Origin: Bradyrhizobium amphicarpaeae
Lineage (GTDB): Bacteria; Pseudomonadota; Alphaproteobacteria; Rhizobiales; Xanthobacteraceae
Length of the DNA: 64,000 bases
Reading direction: 5' to 3'
Assembly: GCF_002266435.3 (NCBI RefSeq)
Contig: NZ_CP029426.2
Span: 6,961,931 to 7,025,930 of the forward strand
Part shown: positions 37,999-46,749 of the stretch, piece by piece
Layout: every line of letters begins with the position of its first letter
Numbering within the stretch: position 1 is the stretch's first letter
Position numbers and translations under genes: made by a program
Notes under the pieces: generated by a model
What the model saw: only the letters and a program-made list of their open reading frames with translations
Database searches by the model: none
Told to the model about the DNA's origin: nothing

Positions 37999-38208
37999 TC
38001 ACGTCAGCATCGCGACGATCGCCTGGATCTGGTCGGAGGCGGACGAAACCAACCCGTCATATGAGGTCTGGCCGTGCGCGGCGGCGTTCAGGATGCATTC
38101 GGCGACCGCCGCTTTCAGGCCGAACACCGATTGATGCGCCGGTACGCTTGCCATCACCGTCTCCAGCGCTTGGCGCATGGTATGAATGAGCTCGGAGCTG
38201 TATTGCAT
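37999..38208 (-). CDS. Small hypothetical protein
   Basis: A 69-residue protein with no recognised domain. The sequence is mostly helical: MQYSSELIHTMRQALETVM, then SVFGLKAAVAECILNAAAHG, then a C-terminal SASDQIQAIVAMLT. It is acidic to neutral and lacks a signal peptide or membrane helix. The case for a real gene is a strong GGAGG ribosome site eight bases before the ATG and sensible codon use. It starts just downstream of the tRNA on the opposite strand. The function is unknown. Confidence 0.65.
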   Translation of the reverse strand: MQYSSELIHTMRQALETVMASVPAHQSVFGLKAAVAECILNAAAHGQTSYDGLVSSASDQIQAIVAMLT

Positions 38209-38302
38209 GGGCTGTCCTCCGTGTACTCATATTAGATCGCATCACCATGCTTGCCACTCACAAGCCTGAGATTGCTGTTTGAATCGGTCGAGACCGAATG
38301 TC

Positions 38303-38746
38303 TCAATTCAAACGCCAGATGGCCGCATTGAGTACGCCGGCAAACGCGACCCAGGCTGCGTAGGGCACGAACAACGCGGCCGCCAGCCTGTCTCGTGATG
38401 CCTCGATGCCGATGTAGCTCACGATCGCGACGAACATGCCGACGAGGATGACGAGCGCGGCGCCGATCTGGTGCATCGTGAACATGACCGGCGACCATGC
38501 GAAGTTCAGCGCAAGTTGCGCCGCCCAGGCCAGCATGGCCTTGCCCGACGGCTCGCGGCGAAAGGTCCGCCAGCCCGCGATGGCGATCATGAGGTAAAGG
38601 AGGGTCCATGCCACCGGGAACGCCCAGTTCGGCGGCACGAAGGCCGGCTTGGCGAGGGCGGCATACCAGTCTCCGGGGAGATTGGTTGCGCCGATCAGCC
38701 AGCCGATGCCGACCACGCCCACCACGAACGACAACAGCTGCAGCAT
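38303..38746 (-). CDS. tspO: TspO/MBR family membrane protein
   Basis: A TspO (peripheral benzodiazepine receptor-like) inner-membrane protein of 147 residues with five helices. Conserved features are the GDWYAALAKPAFVPPNWAFP loop between helices 1 and 2, NFAWSPVMF in helix 3-4 and FVPYAAWVAFAGVLNAAIW in helix 5. The family binds porphyrins and influences tetrapyrrole and photosynthesis gene expression in relatives. It is divergent from dinB, with only 43 bases between start codons, so the two promoters must overlap or one lies inside the other gene. Confidence 0.95.
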   Translation of the reverse strand: MLQLLSFVVGVVGIGWLIGATNLPGDWYAALAKPAFVPPNWAFPVAWTLLYLMIAIAGWRTFRREPSGKAMLAWAAQLALNFAWSPVMFTMHQIGAALVILVGMFVAIVSYIGIEASRDRLAAALFVPYAAWVAFAGVLNAAIWRLN

Positions 38747-38789
38747 CCATCACCTCGCGCATCCCGTCGCGCAATTGTATCATCTTTCC

Positions 38790-39890
38790 ATGAGCGAATC
38801 CGACATGGTGACCGGCGAAGCCCCGCCCGTCCGCAAGATCATTCATATCGACATGGATGCCTTTTATGCGTCGGTGGAGCAGCGCGACAATCCGGAGCTT
38901 CGCGGCAAGCCGGTCGCGGTCGGAGGCTCAGCGGAACGCGGCGTCGTCGCGGCCGCCAGCTACGAGGCGCGCCAGTTCGGCGTGCGCTCCGCGATGCCAT
39001 CGGTCACGGCGAAACGGCAGTGCCCCGATTTGATCTTCGTCAGGCCGCGCTTCGAGGTCTACAAGGCGATCTCCCGGCAGATCCGCGACATCTTTGCCGA
39101 GCACACGCCCGTCATCGAACCGTTGTCGCTCGACGAGGCCTATCTCGACGTGACGGAGAACCTGCAGGGCATCCCGCTGGCGCGCGACATCGCGCTGAAG
39201 ATCCGCGGGAAGATCAAGGCCGAGACCGGTCTCAACGCCTCGGCGGGCATCTCCTACAACAAGTTTCTCGCGAAACTCGCCTCCGACCATCGCAAGCCCA
39301 ACGGTCAATTCGTGATCTCGCCGGAGATGGGACCGGCTTTCGTCGAGACGCTGCCGGTCGGCAAGTTCCACGGGATAGGCCCGGCGACGGCTGCGAAGAT
39401 GAACGCGCTCGGCCTGTTCACCGGTCTCGACATCCGCAACCAGACGCTGGCGTTCATGAACGCGAATTTCGGCAAGTCGGGCGCCTATTATTACTGGATC
39501 TCGCGCGGTGTCGACGAACGGCCGGTTCGCGCCAACCGGATCCGCAAGTCGATCGGCGCGGAGACCACGTTCTCCACCGATCTCAGCGAGCTCGACGCGC
39601 TCGCAATCGAACTGAGGCCTCTCGTCGACAAGGTCTGGCGCCATTGCGAGGCGACGGGTCACCGCGGTCGCACCGTCACCTTGAAGATCAAATTCGCCGA
39701 CTTCGAGATCATCACGCGCAGCAGATCCGTCCCGGCGGCGGTCGCACGCCGGGACGATCTGGAACGGCTGGCCAGCGGCCTGCTCGCAATCGAGATGCCG
39801 CTGCCCAAGCGCGTCAGGCTGCTGGGGGTGTCGCTGTCTGCGCTCCAGGCCGGGGACGAAGCGGAGCCACAACTGACGTTCGGCATTTGA
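38790..39890 (+). CDS. dinB: DNA polymerase IV (Y family)
   Basis: A translesion DNA polymerase of 366 residues. The palm motif HIDMDAFYASVEQRD has the metal Asp at 21, and the second catalytic pair is at 115-116 in LSLDEAYLDV. The helix-hairpin-helix thumb is KFHGIGPATAAKM, and a little-finger domain follows (GAETTFSTDLSEL, VTLKIKFADFEIITRS). The C-terminal QLTFGI resembles a beta-clamp binding tail (QLxLF-like). The ATG at 38790 is the usual start, although the frame is open for 47 codons upstream. It lies near the base-excision gene tag but not in one operon with it. Confidence 0.96.
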   Translation: MSESDMVTGEAPPVRKIIHIDMDAFYASVEQRDNPELRGKPVAVGGSAERGVVAAASYEARQFGVRSAMPSVTAKRQCPDLIFVRPRFEVYKAISRQIRDIFAEHTPVIEPLSLDEAYLDVTENLQGIPLARDIALKIRGKIKAETGLNASAGISYNKFLAKLASDHRKPNGQFVISPEMGPAFVETLPVGKFHGIGPATAAKMNALGLFTGLDIRNQTLAFMNANFGKSGAYYYWISRGVDERPVRANRIRKSIGAETTFSTDLSELDALAIELRPLVDKVWRHCEATGHRGRTVTLKIKFADFEIITRSRSVPAAVARRDDLERLASGLLAIEMPLPKRVRLLGVSLSALQAGDEAEPQLTFGI

Positions 39891-39935
39891 ACGAGGCCGG
39901 AGGCGATCCGCTCCGACATATCCGGCCCGGGCGGA

Positions 39936-40229
39936 TCAATGCCGCACGTGCTCGAACACGACGATCACGCCGGTCGGCTCGGGCTCGTGCGCCATCAGGC
40001 GCGTCAGGTCGGAATCGCCCCAATCGGCGAGGCTGACGACTTCACCGCTCTGCCGATCGGGACCGGGCGATGGTGTGGGCTCGAGGACCTTGAGGCCCAT
40101 CTCGTCGACGAAGAAGGTATGCTCGCCGAACATGCTGTTGAGCTGCGGCATGGCCGGATGTTCGTCGGGCAGCACCTGAGCGCCGAGCTGGTTGACGGTC
40201 TGCTTTACCTGTTCGGATGTGAGCTTCAT
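39936..40229 (-). CDS. Hypothetical protein, acidic, 97 residues
   Basis: A small soluble protein without a named family known to me. It starts with a helix MKLTSEQVKQTVNQL, then FGEHTFFVDEMGLKVLEP in the middle, and ends EPTGVIVVFEHVRH. A proline-rich stretch PTPSPGPDRQ lies between. The ATG at 40229 follows CGGAGCAG, a good ribosome site; upstream in-frame codons are less likely. Similar short proteins with this FGEHTFFVDEMGL pattern appear to be conserved in rhizobia, which is from memory. The function is unknown. Confidence 0.7.
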   Translation of the reverse strand: MKLTSEQVKQTVNQLGAQVLPDEHPAMPQLNSMFGEHTFFVDEMGLKVLEPTPSPGPDRQSGEVVSLADWGDSDLTRLMAHEPEPTGVIVVFEHVRH

Positions 40230-40433
40230 GAGCTGCTCCGTTTCTGTCACGTCGGGTTTCATTGAGCTGAGCCAGCGGGCGTTCCCTGCGTCGCTATTCG
40301 CCTGGCTCAAACTCCCGAACAGGTGCAGCGCACGAATGTTCCGGCAAAATTTAATTCGTGATTGCGCGTTGCGACCGCCGCGCTCGCGGCACGAGATCGC
40401 CACACTGCGCACATCATTGGAGGGAGGGGAACG

Positions 40434-41120
40434 CTATTCGCTGCGGCTTTCACCGATGGAGAGCGCGCAGATGCGCGACAGATAAGTATAGGGCAAGCCG
40501 GTCTCCGCGGCCCAGGCGTTGAACTGCGTCTGGACCTTGGCGAGATCGCCCTTCGACTTGACCTGTTCGGCAATGTCGAGACCGGCATCGCGCAGGCAGG
40601 CCACCACGTCCCCGGACGTCACAAAACCGTCCCAGCCGAGGAAGCGCAGCAGCATCTGCCCGGTGTTGCCGCCGAGCCGGCTGCCGCGCCTGGTCATGAG
40701 ATCGAGCAGGCCGATCTCGTCGGACGAGGGCCACTTCGTCAGAAACCTGCCGAAGCTGCCATGCTCCTTCGCGATCTCCTGCACGAAGGCGGCGTTGTCG
40801 CGCACCGACATGATCTTGGCACCGTTGCGCACGATGCGCGCATCGCGCAGCAGGCCTTCCCAATAATCCTCAGGCTGAAACGTAAGCTTCGCCGGCTGGA
40901 AATGCAGGAAGGCGTCCTCGAAGCCGTCCCATTTCGACTCGATCACGCTCCACGCAAAGCCGGCGCAAAATACCCGCTTGGTCATTTCGGCGAGGACGCG
41001 GTCGTCGCCGAGCCTGGCCAACCGCTTGAGATCCGGCTTTGCCGGCATCAATTTCTCCAACGCCTTGGGCCCGCCCTTGCGCTTCTCGGCGCGGGCACGA
41101 ATGGTCTTGAAGGAGGTCAT
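40434..41120 (-). CDS. tag: DNA-3-methyladenine glycosylase I
   Basis: A base-excision repair glycosylase of 228 residues removing 3-methyladenine. Family features are KRVFCAGFAWSVIESKWDGF near residue 48, YWEGLLRDARIVRNGAKI near 85, and EHGSFGRFLTKWP near 119. The TGQMLLRFLGWDGFVTSGDVVA helix-hairpin-like region and the C-terminal cysteine region complete the fold. The N-terminal extension MTSFKTIRARAEKRKGG is typical of the alphaproteobacterial version. It is transcribed toward dinB with one small gene between. Confidence 0.9.
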   Translation of the reverse strand: MTSFKTIRARAEKRKGGPKALEKLMPAKPDLKRLARLGDDRVLAEMTKRVFCAGFAWSVIESKWDGFEDAFLHFQPAKLTFQPEDYWEGLLRDARIVRNGAKIMSVRDNAAFVQEIAKEHGSFGRFLTKWPSSDEIGLLDLMTRRGSRLGGNTGQMLLRFLGWDGFVTSGDVVACLRDAGLDIAEQVKSKGDLAKVQTQFNAWAAETGLPYTYLSRICALSIGESRSE

Positions 41121-41456
41121 GCGGACATCCGTGTTGAGGGTCCGTCACGACATCAGAATTCGCTCCAGAGGTCCAGTTCCGCCGTGATGGAAATGCCTGA
41201 TGCCGGGGCGCCAGGCGCCATTCATCGAGCGCTCGGCAGACGACGTCGCCCCGTGACCGGACACGCCCGCGGATGGCGGTTGCTTTCATCTCATAGTTGT
41301 TATTGGATGCCTCCACCAGTGAGGCAGCCTCAGTCACCGCCTCGCCGGCCCGTGGTTTATCTGCGCAATCCCGGTAGCACCCTCCGCTCGCATCGTTTTC
41401 AGACTGAGCAGAACGACGAGCGGCGGCGCGACCCAATAATGTGAACCATTTCTGCA
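41121..41456. other. Intergenic stretch with no gene seen
   Basis: 336 bases lie between the divergent tag and acyltransferase genes. The open frames here lack ribosome sites and family similarity. No strong hairpin repeat is present, apart from GGGGCGCCAGGCGCC near 41200. It presumably carries the two divergent promoters. Confidence 0.4.
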
Positions 41457-42851
41457 ATGTCCTTTGTCTCCGTGGCGTTCCTCTGTCTAGTTCCCGCGAC
41501 CTTCCTGCTCTACCACGCCACCTCCCGGCTCGCGCTTCAGAACGTCATCATCCTGGCGGCAAGCTACGTCTTCTACGGCTGGTGGGACTGGCGTTTTCTG
41601 CCTTTGCTGGTCGGGATTTCCCTCGTCAACTACGCCGCAGCGGTTCTGATCGCCGCGAGCCCTCACGAGCACACAAGAAAGCTTCTGGTCTTTTCCGCGG
41701 TCGCCGTGGCGATCATCGTGCTCGCGATATTCAAGTATTTCAGCTTCTTCGTCGATTCGTTCGCGACGATCGCGCAACACGCGGGTCTCAAACCGAACCT
41801 GCCGACGTTGCGAATCATCCTGCCGCTGGGCATTTCCTTCATCACATTCCAGGGCATCGCCTATGTCGTGGACGTCTATCGCGGCAAGCATGTCGCGGAG
41901 AGAGACCTCGTCAAGTTTCTCGCCTTCAAGGCGTTCTTCCCGCAACTCGTGGCGGGACCGATCGAAAGAGCCAGCAATCTCCTGGATCAATTTTCCAAGC
42001 CGCGACAATTCACGGCCGATCATGCCGACCGCGCACTCTGGCTCCTGATCTACGGCTACGCCCTGAAGGTCGTGGTCGCCGACAGCCTGGCGATGATCGT
42101 CGATACGCTCTTCATTCCGGATCAGCCCTTTGGATGGTCGGTCGTGCTCGCCACGATCGCCTTCGGCATCCAGATCTACGCCGATTTCAACGGCTACAGC
42201 CTGATCGCAAAGGGCGTCGCGCTGCTGTTCGGCTTCGAGCTGACGTGGAACTTCCGCTACCCCTACTGGTCGGTCTCGATCAGCGAATTCTGGCGGCGCT
42301 GGCACATCAGCCTCAGCACATGGCTCCGCGACTATTTGTACATCTCCCTCGGCGGAAACCGTCGTGGCGAGATGATCACGAACCGGAACTTGATGCTGAC
42401 CATGGCTTTGGGAGGACTTTGGCACGGCGCGTCGTGGACGTTCGTTCTCTGGGGACTGCTCCATGGCACCGCGCTTGCGCTATGGCGCAAATTGCCCGGC
42501 GGGGATGAGCCGCCTTCGACGATTGCTCGCGGCGCCGGCTGGGCCGTCACCATGCTGATCGTATTCGTCGGCTGGTTCCTCTTTCGGGCGGCAAATTGGA
42601 ATTTGCTGGTCGGCATGCTCAGTGCGCTCAGGAATTGGGAATGGGCTCCGGTGCACAGCGCCGTCGCGCTCGCGGTTCTGTCGCTGGCAGCCCCGCTGAT
42701 GCTGCTGGAATGGCAGCTGCAGTCGCACGGAGACTATTTCCTGATTCGACGCCCTGCATGGATGAAGTATCCGCTGTTTGCAGCCCTGGCGGCGATGACG
42801 ATCGCGGCGTCCGGGCACGTCAACGCAACCTTCATCTATTTTCAGTTCTAG
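41457..42851 (+). CDS. MBOAT-family O-acyltransferase (AlgI/DltB-like)
   Basis: A polytopic membrane acyltransferase of 464 residues with about eleven helices. It carries the MBOAT signatures PLGISFITFQGIAYVVDVYR, FKAFFPQLVAGPIER and ISEFWRRWHISLSTWLRDYL, and the catalytic His in GGLWHGASWTFVLWGLLHG. Such proteins transfer acetyl or other acyl groups onto exported polysaccharides or similar substrates. The next gene encodes an SGNH-like partner, as AlgJ/AlgX partners AlgI. The start at 41457 begins the first helix MSFVSVAFLCLVPATFLLYH. The substrate is not known. Confidence 0.93.
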   Translation: MSFVSVAFLCLVPATFLLYHATSRLALQNVIILAASYVFYGWWDWRFLPLLVGISLVNYAAAVLIAASPHEHTRKLLVFSAVAVAIIVLAIFKYFSFFVDSFATIAQHAGLKPNLPTLRIILPLGISFITFQGIAYVVDVYRGKHVAERDLVKFLAFKAFFPQLVAGPIERASNLLDQFSKPRQFTADHADRALWLLIYGYALKVVVADSLAMIVDTLFIPDQPFGWSVVLATIAFGIQIYADFNGYSLIAKGVALLFGFELTWNFRYPYWSVSISEFWRRWHISLSTWLRDYLYISLGGNRRGEMITNRNLMLTMALGGLWHGASWTFVLWGLLHGTALALWRKLPGGDEPPSTIARGAGWAVTMLIVFVGWFLFRAANWNLLVGMLSALRNWEWAPVHSAVALAVLSLAAPLMLLEWQLQSHGDYFLIRRPAWMKYPLFAALAAMTIAASGHVNATFIYFQF

Positions 42852-42854
42852 GCC

Positions 42855-43925
42855 ATGCTGAAACGCGCGATCCAACCGATCATGAAGTCGCCGCTGACCA
42901 ATGCACTTCGGCTTGTCGCACGCAGGTTCGTTCCGGTCGCGGTCTTGACGGCTCTCATCCTCGGAATCGCAAGTTTCATCCACGGGCGGAGCAACCATCA
43001 ATGGTCTCGCGGAATCGAGACCTACATCGTCCTCGAGCAGGTCAGGCGTTCGGAGCGGCTGCCTGCATCCGATCTGGCCTTTCTCGGCGACAGCTCCTGC
43101 CTGTTTGGGGTTCACGTCCCGACCTTGTTGCACGCGTTTCCGGGATCCAACGTCGAGGCGTTTTGCACCATCGGCTATGTTGGCCCGGATGGCTACGCCG
43201 CGATGCTCGACAAGATGATCGCCCGCGGTCGCCAGCCGAAGAAGCTCATTCTGGTGTTCAATCCGATCCAGTTCGAGCGCGATCCAAGATGGAATGAGTG
43301 GCCGGCCTTCATCAGAAACGACCGTTTCGAACTTCCTTCCGGCCTGGGCTTTCCGGCCGGCGGTCTCGAATATATCCGACTGCTGATGGAGCGCGCCGTG
43401 TACACTCCGCTTCCAGGCGCTTATGCGATTTATTACGGCGGCAAGGACCAGTTCATTTCGACCATCTGGAATGAGCACGGTGGCGCGATCGAGCCCAACC
43501 GAATGCTCGATATTCCTTCGCTGGAGGCGTTCAGGGCCACGCTGCCCGGCCACGTTCTTCTCAAGCCGCTCCCCGCCTCAAAACCGTTCGTGATCAACGC
43601 GGAATTCGAGAAGGCGCTCGACTCCCTGTCCGTAACGCTGTCGAAGCTCGACCGGTCCAAGGTCTATCTCGTCATCTCGCCGGTCAATTCCGTCAATGCT
43701 CAGGGCGGCCCGCAGAGCTTCCACACCGAGGCAGGCAAGAGGATTGCGGCTCGGCTTGGCCTCGATCAATCGCACTTCCTGGATACCCCGGACGTGATGC
43801 TGGACATCCTGTATGCGCACTATCCCTCGCATTTGCATCGATGGGCGCGGATGATCTACACTGAGCAACTGGCGAAGACTCTGGCTGATCGGGGAATCCT
43901 CGAACAACATCAGGCGACTGATTGA
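42855..43925 (+). CDS. Membrane-anchored SGNH-like acyl-transfer partner protein
   Basis: A 356-residue protein with one N-terminal membrane helix (PVAVLTALILGIASFIHG, about 28-45) and a large probable periplasmic domain. The motif FLGDSSCLFGV near residue 77 resembles the GDS block of SGNH hydrolases, and YPSHLHRWARMIYTEQLA near the C-terminus could supply the DxxH-like His. It follows the MBOAT gene by three bases, the layout of AlgI with AlgJ/AlgX-type partners or DltB with DltD. A role in moving acyl groups to a periplasmic polymer is inference. The family is divergent, so the domain call is moderate. Confidence 0.7.
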   Translation: MLKRAIQPIMKSPLTNALRLVARRFVPVAVLTALILGIASFIHGRSNHQWSRGIETYIVLEQVRRSERLPASDLAFLGDSSCLFGVHVPTLLHAFPGSNVEAFCTIGYVGPDGYAAMLDKMIARGRQPKKLILVFNPIQFERDPRWNEWPAFIRNDRFELPSGLGFPAGGLEYIRLLMERAVYTPLPGAYAIYYGGKDQFISTIWNEHGGAIEPNRMLDIPSLEAFRATLPGHVLLKPLPASKPFVINAEFEKALDSLSVTLSKLDRSKVYLVISPVNSVNAQGGPQSFHTEAGKRIAARLGLDQSHFLDTPDVMLDILYAHYPSHLHRWARMIYTEQLAKTLADRGILEQHQATD

Positions 43926-43990
43926 TCGGCCGGCCGGCCGGCACCGTCAATTTGCAAGTAATTCGATTTCTCTTGACCAACGGATTTTCG

Positions 43991-44818
43991 ATGCGTTGCC
44001 TGGTCGTTGCCGACCTGCATTATTCGCTGCCGCAGCTCGACTGGCTGGTCAGCGCGGCTCCGCAATTCGACCTCGTGATCTTCGCCGGCGATGCGCTCGA
44101 CATCGGTTCGATGGTGGATTTCCGGGCCCAGATCGTGGTGGTGAAGAAGTACCTCGCCCTGCTCGCCGCGAAGACCCGCGTGATCCTCTGCTCAGGCAAT
44201 CACGACCTCGACGACCGCAACGCAGAAGGCGAGAAGATCGCGCGCTGGATTTCGGAGGTGCGCGACATCGGCATTGCCTGCGATGGCGACAGCCTCACCA
44301 TCGGCGACACTCTGTTCACGGTATGCCCGTGGTGGGACGGGCCGCTGGTCAAGCAGCGCCTCATGGCCCAGCTCGGCGACGCCGCTTCCGGCCGGCTGCG
44401 ACGCTGGATCTGGGCCCATCACGCGCCGCCGGCGGATTCACCGACGAGCTGGGGCGGCAAGCGCTTCTTCGGCGACGTCGAGCTGGTGCAATGGATCACG
44501 CAGTACCAGCCGTCGATCGTGATCTCAGGCCACGTGCACCAGTCGCCCTTCATCAAGGATGGCTCGTGGTACGACCGGCTGGGCGAGAGCTGGATCTTCA
44601 ACGCCGGCCTGCAACCCGGCCGTCCTCCGACCTACATCGTGCTCGAGCTCGACGCGGACAAGGCGTTCTGGCTTGCGGCCGGCGAGGCGCAATGGATCGA
44701 CCTCAACGCGCCGCTGAAGCGGCCCGCCACGCCCATCGATGCGCCGCCGGACTGGCTCACATCCTTGGATCGGATTGCAGATCCGAGCCTGGCGATACCT
44801 CAACCGGCGGCAGGTTGA
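43991..44818 (+). CDS. Calcineurin-like metallophosphoesterase
   Basis: A 275-residue phosphoesterase. The dimetal motifs in order are VVADLHYS, VIFAGDALD, CSGNHDLDD, WAHHAPP and SGHVHQSP, all with their canonical metal ligands. The preferred start MRCLVVADLHY at 43991 begins at the first strand; an upstream ATG at 43922 lacks similarity. The natural substrate is unknown; the family cleaves phosphomono- or diesters. Its last 62 bases overlap the 3' end of the convergent cNMP-binding protein gene. Confidence 0.9.
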   Translation: MRCLVVADLHYSLPQLDWLVSAAPQFDLVIFAGDALDIGSMVDFRAQIVVVKKYLALLAAKTRVILCSGNHDLDDRNAEGEKIARWISEVRDIGIACDGDSLTIGDTLFTVCPWWDGPLVKQRLMAQLGDAASGRLRRWIWAHHAPPADSPTSWGGKRFFGDVELVQWITQYQPSIVISGHVHQSPFIKDGSWYDRLGESWIFNAGLQPGRPPTYIVLELDADKAFWLAAGEAQWIDLNAPLKRPATPIDAPPDWLTSLDRIADPSLAIPQPAAG

Positions 44819-45242
44819 TCATGCTCTGGAGCACCTCGCCGACCATGGCCAGGTGCGTGCCGTGCCCGGCATATTGCCGCTTGAGATCTGCGAGATAGGT
44901 GTTGGCAACGTTGAGCCGCTGCGCCAGCATCTTTGCGATGAGCAACGCGACGCCCGGCTCCTGCTTCAGGAACGAGGCGGCATCTTCAAACTCGTAGATG
45001 ACGGCGTCGGTGCAGGCCCGCACCGTCGCGGTATGCGGCTGCCCCAGCAGCACGGACATTTCACCCAGCACCGCGCCCGGCTCGGTGACGGTGGCGACCA
45101 CCATGTCGCCCTTGAGCACTTCGAGCTTGCCCTGCATCAGCACGTAGAGATGACCGGTGGTGCCGCCCTCGGTGACGACGACCGACCCGGCCTCGACCTG
45201 CCGTTCCGTCCCGCCGCTGCAATAATCCAGAACCGCGCGCAT
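44757..45242 (-). CDS. Cyclic nucleotide-binding (Crp-like) domain protein
   Basis: A 161-residue protein made of one cNMP-binding beta-roll with a C-terminal helix and no DNA-binding domain. The core pattern is GSVVVTEGGTTGHLYVLMQG, then TVTEPGAVLGEMSVLLGQPHTATVRA, where the GEMSVL-x6-TATVRA phosphate-binding cassette is recognisable (the usual Arg-Ser or Arg-Thr is replaced around HTATV). The C-terminus is ALLIAKMLAQRLNVANTYL plus a disordered tail. It may act as a stand-alone sensor. The tail coding region overlaps the phosphoesterase gene on the other strand by 62 bases. Confidence 0.85.
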   Translation of the reverse strand: MRAVLDYCSGGTERQVEAGSVVVTEGGTTGHLYVLMQGKLEVLKGDMVVATVTEPGAVLGEMSVLLGQPHTATVRACTDAVIYEFEDAASFLKQEPGVALLIAKMLAQRLNVANTYLADLKRQYAGHGTHLAMVGEVLQSMINLPPVEVSPGSDLQSDPRM

Positions 45243-45320
45243 CCTGCGAAAGCTCCCGTCGCTGGGATACCTCGGACACTAGAGCACGATCCATGCCACG
45301 CGGCAAATCAGCGCGCAGAG

Positions 45321-45857
45321 CTAACGCGACAAGCGCTTCGCGAGATGGATCGACTGCCAATCTCCCAGTCCGGTATCGCTGAAGCCTGCCTTCTTCGCCA
45401 GGCCGCGCATCTCGGCATTGGTCCGGGCGGTCTCGGCGGCGATCATGTCGTGACCGAGATCGATCGCCCGCGTTTCCATCGCCGTCATCATCCGAAGGCC
45501 AAGGCCCATGCGCTGGAAGGCATCCGCGACCGAGATAGCGAATTCGCCGTGCCGGACGGCGTCGTCGTAAGCGTATCGCGCTTCGCCGATGATCCGGCCC
45601 TGGCCCTCCTGCCTGAGCTCGGCGAGCAGGGTGAAGTGGTCGAGCCGGTCGGACCTGGCGACGCACTCGGCCGCGACCACGGAGAGATCGGTTCGCGCGC
45701 CACTGAAGCGCTTGTTGCGCGATGTCGTGGAGAGGCCGGTGAAATAGAGCGAGAGGCTCTCGACATCGGATTCGCCCGCGGTCCTGATGCAGACCATGCC
45801 CTTCGTTTCGGCCAGTTCGACCGGCTCGACGACGGCTCCCGGAAACAGCTGTGACAT
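45321..45857 (-). CDS. GNAT-family N-acetyltransferase
   Basis: A 178-residue acetyltransferase. After a 25-residue lead, the domain starts at VCIRTAGESDVESLSLYFTGLS. The acetyl-CoA motif is reduced to VADAFQRMGLGLRMMTAMETRA (Q/R-x-x-G-x-G/A form). ETARTNAEMRGLAKKAGFSDTG is the usual last strand-helix. The substrate is unknown. The ATG at 45857 is chosen because the protein similarity begins nearby; the ribosome site is weak. It lies 78 bases after the cNMP-domain gene on the same strand and may be co-transcribed with it. Confidence 0.85.
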   Translation of the reverse strand: MSQLFPGAVVEPVELAETKGMVCIRTAGESDVESLSLYFTGLSTTSRNKRFSGARTDLSVVAAECVARSDRLDHFTLLAELRQEGQGRIIGEARYAYDDAVRHGEFAISVADAFQRMGLGLRMMTAMETRAIDLGHDMIAAETARTNAEMRGLAKKAGFSDTGLGDWQSIHLAKRLSR

Positions 45858-45979
45858 GCGTGATGCTTTCGGCAGGTTGCTGGGACTTGCAGACCTAGCC
45901 GAGGCCGCGCACCATCCGCTTGGACGGTGCTGCCAATCATGCGGCTGAAAACGAACAGCTCGTTTCCACGTGCCGCGCG

Positions 45980-46717
45980 TCACACACGGGAGAGTGAAGG
46001 CACCTCCTCGGGCACGATCGCCTGAAGCCCGCCGAAGCGGCGCTCGCGGCCATGGAATGACGCCAAGGCAGCGGCGAGATCGCCCGCGTCGAATTCGGGC
46101 CACATCCGCTCGGTGAAGTGCAGCTCGGCATAGGCGCCCTCCCAGAGCAGGAAGTCAGACAGCCGCTTCTCGCCCGAGGTGCGGATGATGAGATCGACGT
46201 CGCGCAGGCCGGCTTCGCCGGTGACGAGCTGCGAGAACGCTTCGCGGGTGAGGCTCGTCAGCGCCGCCGCTTTCGCCGCGGCATTGAGGATGGCATCACG
46301 GGCGGAATAGTCGACGGCGATGCGCAAATGCAGCGTGGTGCCTTCGGCGGTGGCGTCTTCGGCGCGCGTGATCGCATTGGCAATGCCGTCAGGCAACCGG
46401 TCGCGGCGGCCGATCACGGTGAGGCGCACGCCGTTCCTGACCAGGCTCTGCACCTCGTTGGCGAGATAGAAGCGCAGCAAGGTCATCAGCGCCGCGACCT
46501 CGGCCTTCGGCCTCCGCCAATTGTCGGTGGAGAAGGCGTACAGCGTCAGTGTGCCAATGCCCTGCTTTGGCGCGGCCTCGACGACGCGGCGGATCGCCTC
46601 GACACCGGCCTCGTGGCCGCGCAGGCGCGAGAGGCCGCGCCGCGTCGCCCATCTGCCGTTGCCGTCCATGATGATGCCGACATGAAGCTTCTCGTTGCGG
46701 GACGCATTACTTTGCAT
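45980..46717 (-). CDS. uppS: cis-Prenyltransferase (UppS-like polyprenyl diphosphate synthase)
   Basis: A 245-residue enzyme adding isopentenyl units in cis to make long-chain polyprenyl diphosphate, such as the undecaprenyl carrier lipid. The pyrophosphate loop [10 protein letters not shown] has Asp18, followed by [11 protein letters not shown] and [11 protein letters not shown]. The C-terminal motif [25 protein letters not shown] is intact. It is not in the usual frr-cdsA neighbourhood, so it may be a second paralogue. It lies 32 bases after the winged-helix regulator gene, and a palindrome shared with that regulator's own upstream region covers its start codon. The ATG follows CCGGAGAC. 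Confidence 0.9.
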   Translation of the reverse strand: MQSNASRNEKLHVGIIMDGNGRWATRRGLSRLRGHEAGVEAIRRVVEAAPKQGIGTLTLYAFSTDNWRRPKAEVAALMTLLRFYLANEVQSLVRNGVRLTVIGRRDRLPDGIANAITRAEDATAEGTTLHLRIAVDYSARDAILNAAAKAAALTSLTREAFSQLVTGEAGLRDVDLIIRTSGEKRLSDFLLWEGAYAELHFTERMWPEFDAGDLAAALASFHGRERRFGGLQAIVPEEVPSLSRV

Positions 46718-46725
46718 CGCAAAGT
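46709..46725. promoter_or_regulatory. Candidate operator of the winged-helix regulator, site A
   Basis: ACTTTGC-ATC-GCAAAGT is a perfect 7-base inverted repeat. It overlaps the start codon of the prenyltransferase gene and agrees at 13 of 17 positions with site B at 47776-47792, upstream of the membrane protein gene. Confidence 0.55.
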
Positions 46726-46749
46726 CTCCGGTCAAAAAAAGGGGAAGGA

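Noticed and set aside
37897..38300. Genomic island at tRNA-Arg
   Set aside because: tRNA genes are common integration sites, but no integrase, no duplicated tRNA 3' end and no change in gene character is seen next to it.
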